The notes beneath the pieces are model-generated. The model did not search any database. It was not told the origin of the DNA and saw nothing but the letters and a program-made list of their open reading frames with translations. DNA of 64,000 nt, taken from the NCBI RefSeq assembly GCF_947503125.1, contig NZ_CANNCR010000023.1:1-64000 (forward strand), read 5' to 3'. Positions within the stretch are counted from its first letter, which is position 1. Each line of letters opens with the position of its first letter. Source of the stretch: an uncultured Metabacillus sp. Its GTDB lineage: Bacteria > Bacillota > Bacilli > Bacillales > Bacillaceae. Positions 63,859 to 64,000 of this stretch are shown one piece after another. Both the position numbers and the translations under genes were made by a program.

Positions 63859-64000
63859 ACGTGTTTCATAGAGTTGACTGCGATGATAACAAGTTCATAG
63901 AAAAAACACTATAGACATCGATATTCATTGCTGGTTTACTATTTTGAACAATTTATATAGATAGAAGACCCCTTTAAGTTGTTCTTGGTTACGTTTATTT

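Noticed and set aside
63859-64000. Start of another gene at the right edge
   Set aside because: No open frame with start signal or recognisable product in the last 140 bases.

Overview
The window looks like chromosomal DNA of a spore-forming Bacillaceae species (Bacillus, Neobacillus, Priestia or Peribacillus type). The evidence is low G+C sequence, strong AGGAGG-type ribosome binding sites with ATG, GTG and TTG starts, Rho-independent terminators, and genes typical of the group: a YjcZ-type sporulation protein, a LysM cell-wall hydrolase like YkvT, a BceRSAB antimicrobial-peptide module, PaiA, YczE, NamA, several DinB-family proteins, and a cobalamin operon ordered like the cobI operon described from Bacillus megaterium. 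No rRNA, tRNA, CRISPR array, intact IS or prophage was seen.

Layout. 1-5.3 kb is an eroded region: an orphan acidic ORF, a nucleoside hydrolase pseudogene, an HTH protein, a HIT hydrolase, a MazG-like pyrophosphohydrolase and a deleted multidrug transporter. 5.4-9.0 kb encodes a heterodimeric ABC exporter (YfiB/YfiC-like). 9.3-11.1 kb has a cupredoxin, a small hydrophilic protein and a LysE exporter. 11.2-15.7 kb is a BceRSAB module with an inverted-repeat operator just upstream of its promoter. 15.9-24.7 kb holds a sporulation protein, a cell-wall hydrolase, an ArgH-like lyase, DinB and GNAT genes, an AAA ATPase, an ArsR/VOC pair whose promoter predicts a leaderless mRNA, two fluoride channel (CrcB/Fluc) genes and a MocR-type aminotransferase remnant. 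24.8-44.3 kb is a patchwork of accessory resistance, detoxification and transport genes. It includes four MarR-family regulators, four intact acetyltransferases, two drug-efflux MFS genes, NamA, an aldo/keto reductase and a ROK regulator with an MFS transporter. Several regulators sit beside clear palindromic operators.

44.4-61.2 kb is the main system: two cobalamin riboswitches in tandem, each followed by its own terminator. Behind them lie eighteen genes on one strand: cbiW, cbiH60, cbiX, cbiJ, cbiC, cbiD, cbiET, cbiL, cbiF, cbiG, cbiA, cysG(A)/cobA, cbiY, bluB, cbiM, cbiN, cbiQ and cbiO. Together they import cobalt (CbiMNQO), make precorrin-2 (CysG-A), insert cobalt (CbiX, with a histidine-rich tail and an MxCxxC motif), build the corrin ring by the early-cobalt (anaerobic) route up to the a,c-diamide (CbiA), and make the lower ligand 5,6-dimethylbenzimidazole (BluB). 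Later steps (cbiP, cbiB, cobU/S/T, btuR) are not in this window. A dispersed repeat interrupts the operon between cbiJ and cbiC, and a 13-bp hairpin lies between cbiA and cysG(A). 61.2-63.9 kb has a LysE exporter divergent from an XRE-cupin regulator, and a P1-family N-terminal-nucleophile aminopeptidase.

Most genes here belong to known families. The less ordinary signals are the tandem B12 riboswitches, a structured repeat whose copies carry compensatory stem changes, the leaderless ArsR promoter, the paired operators around the MarR and ROK genes, and a run of recently broken genes.
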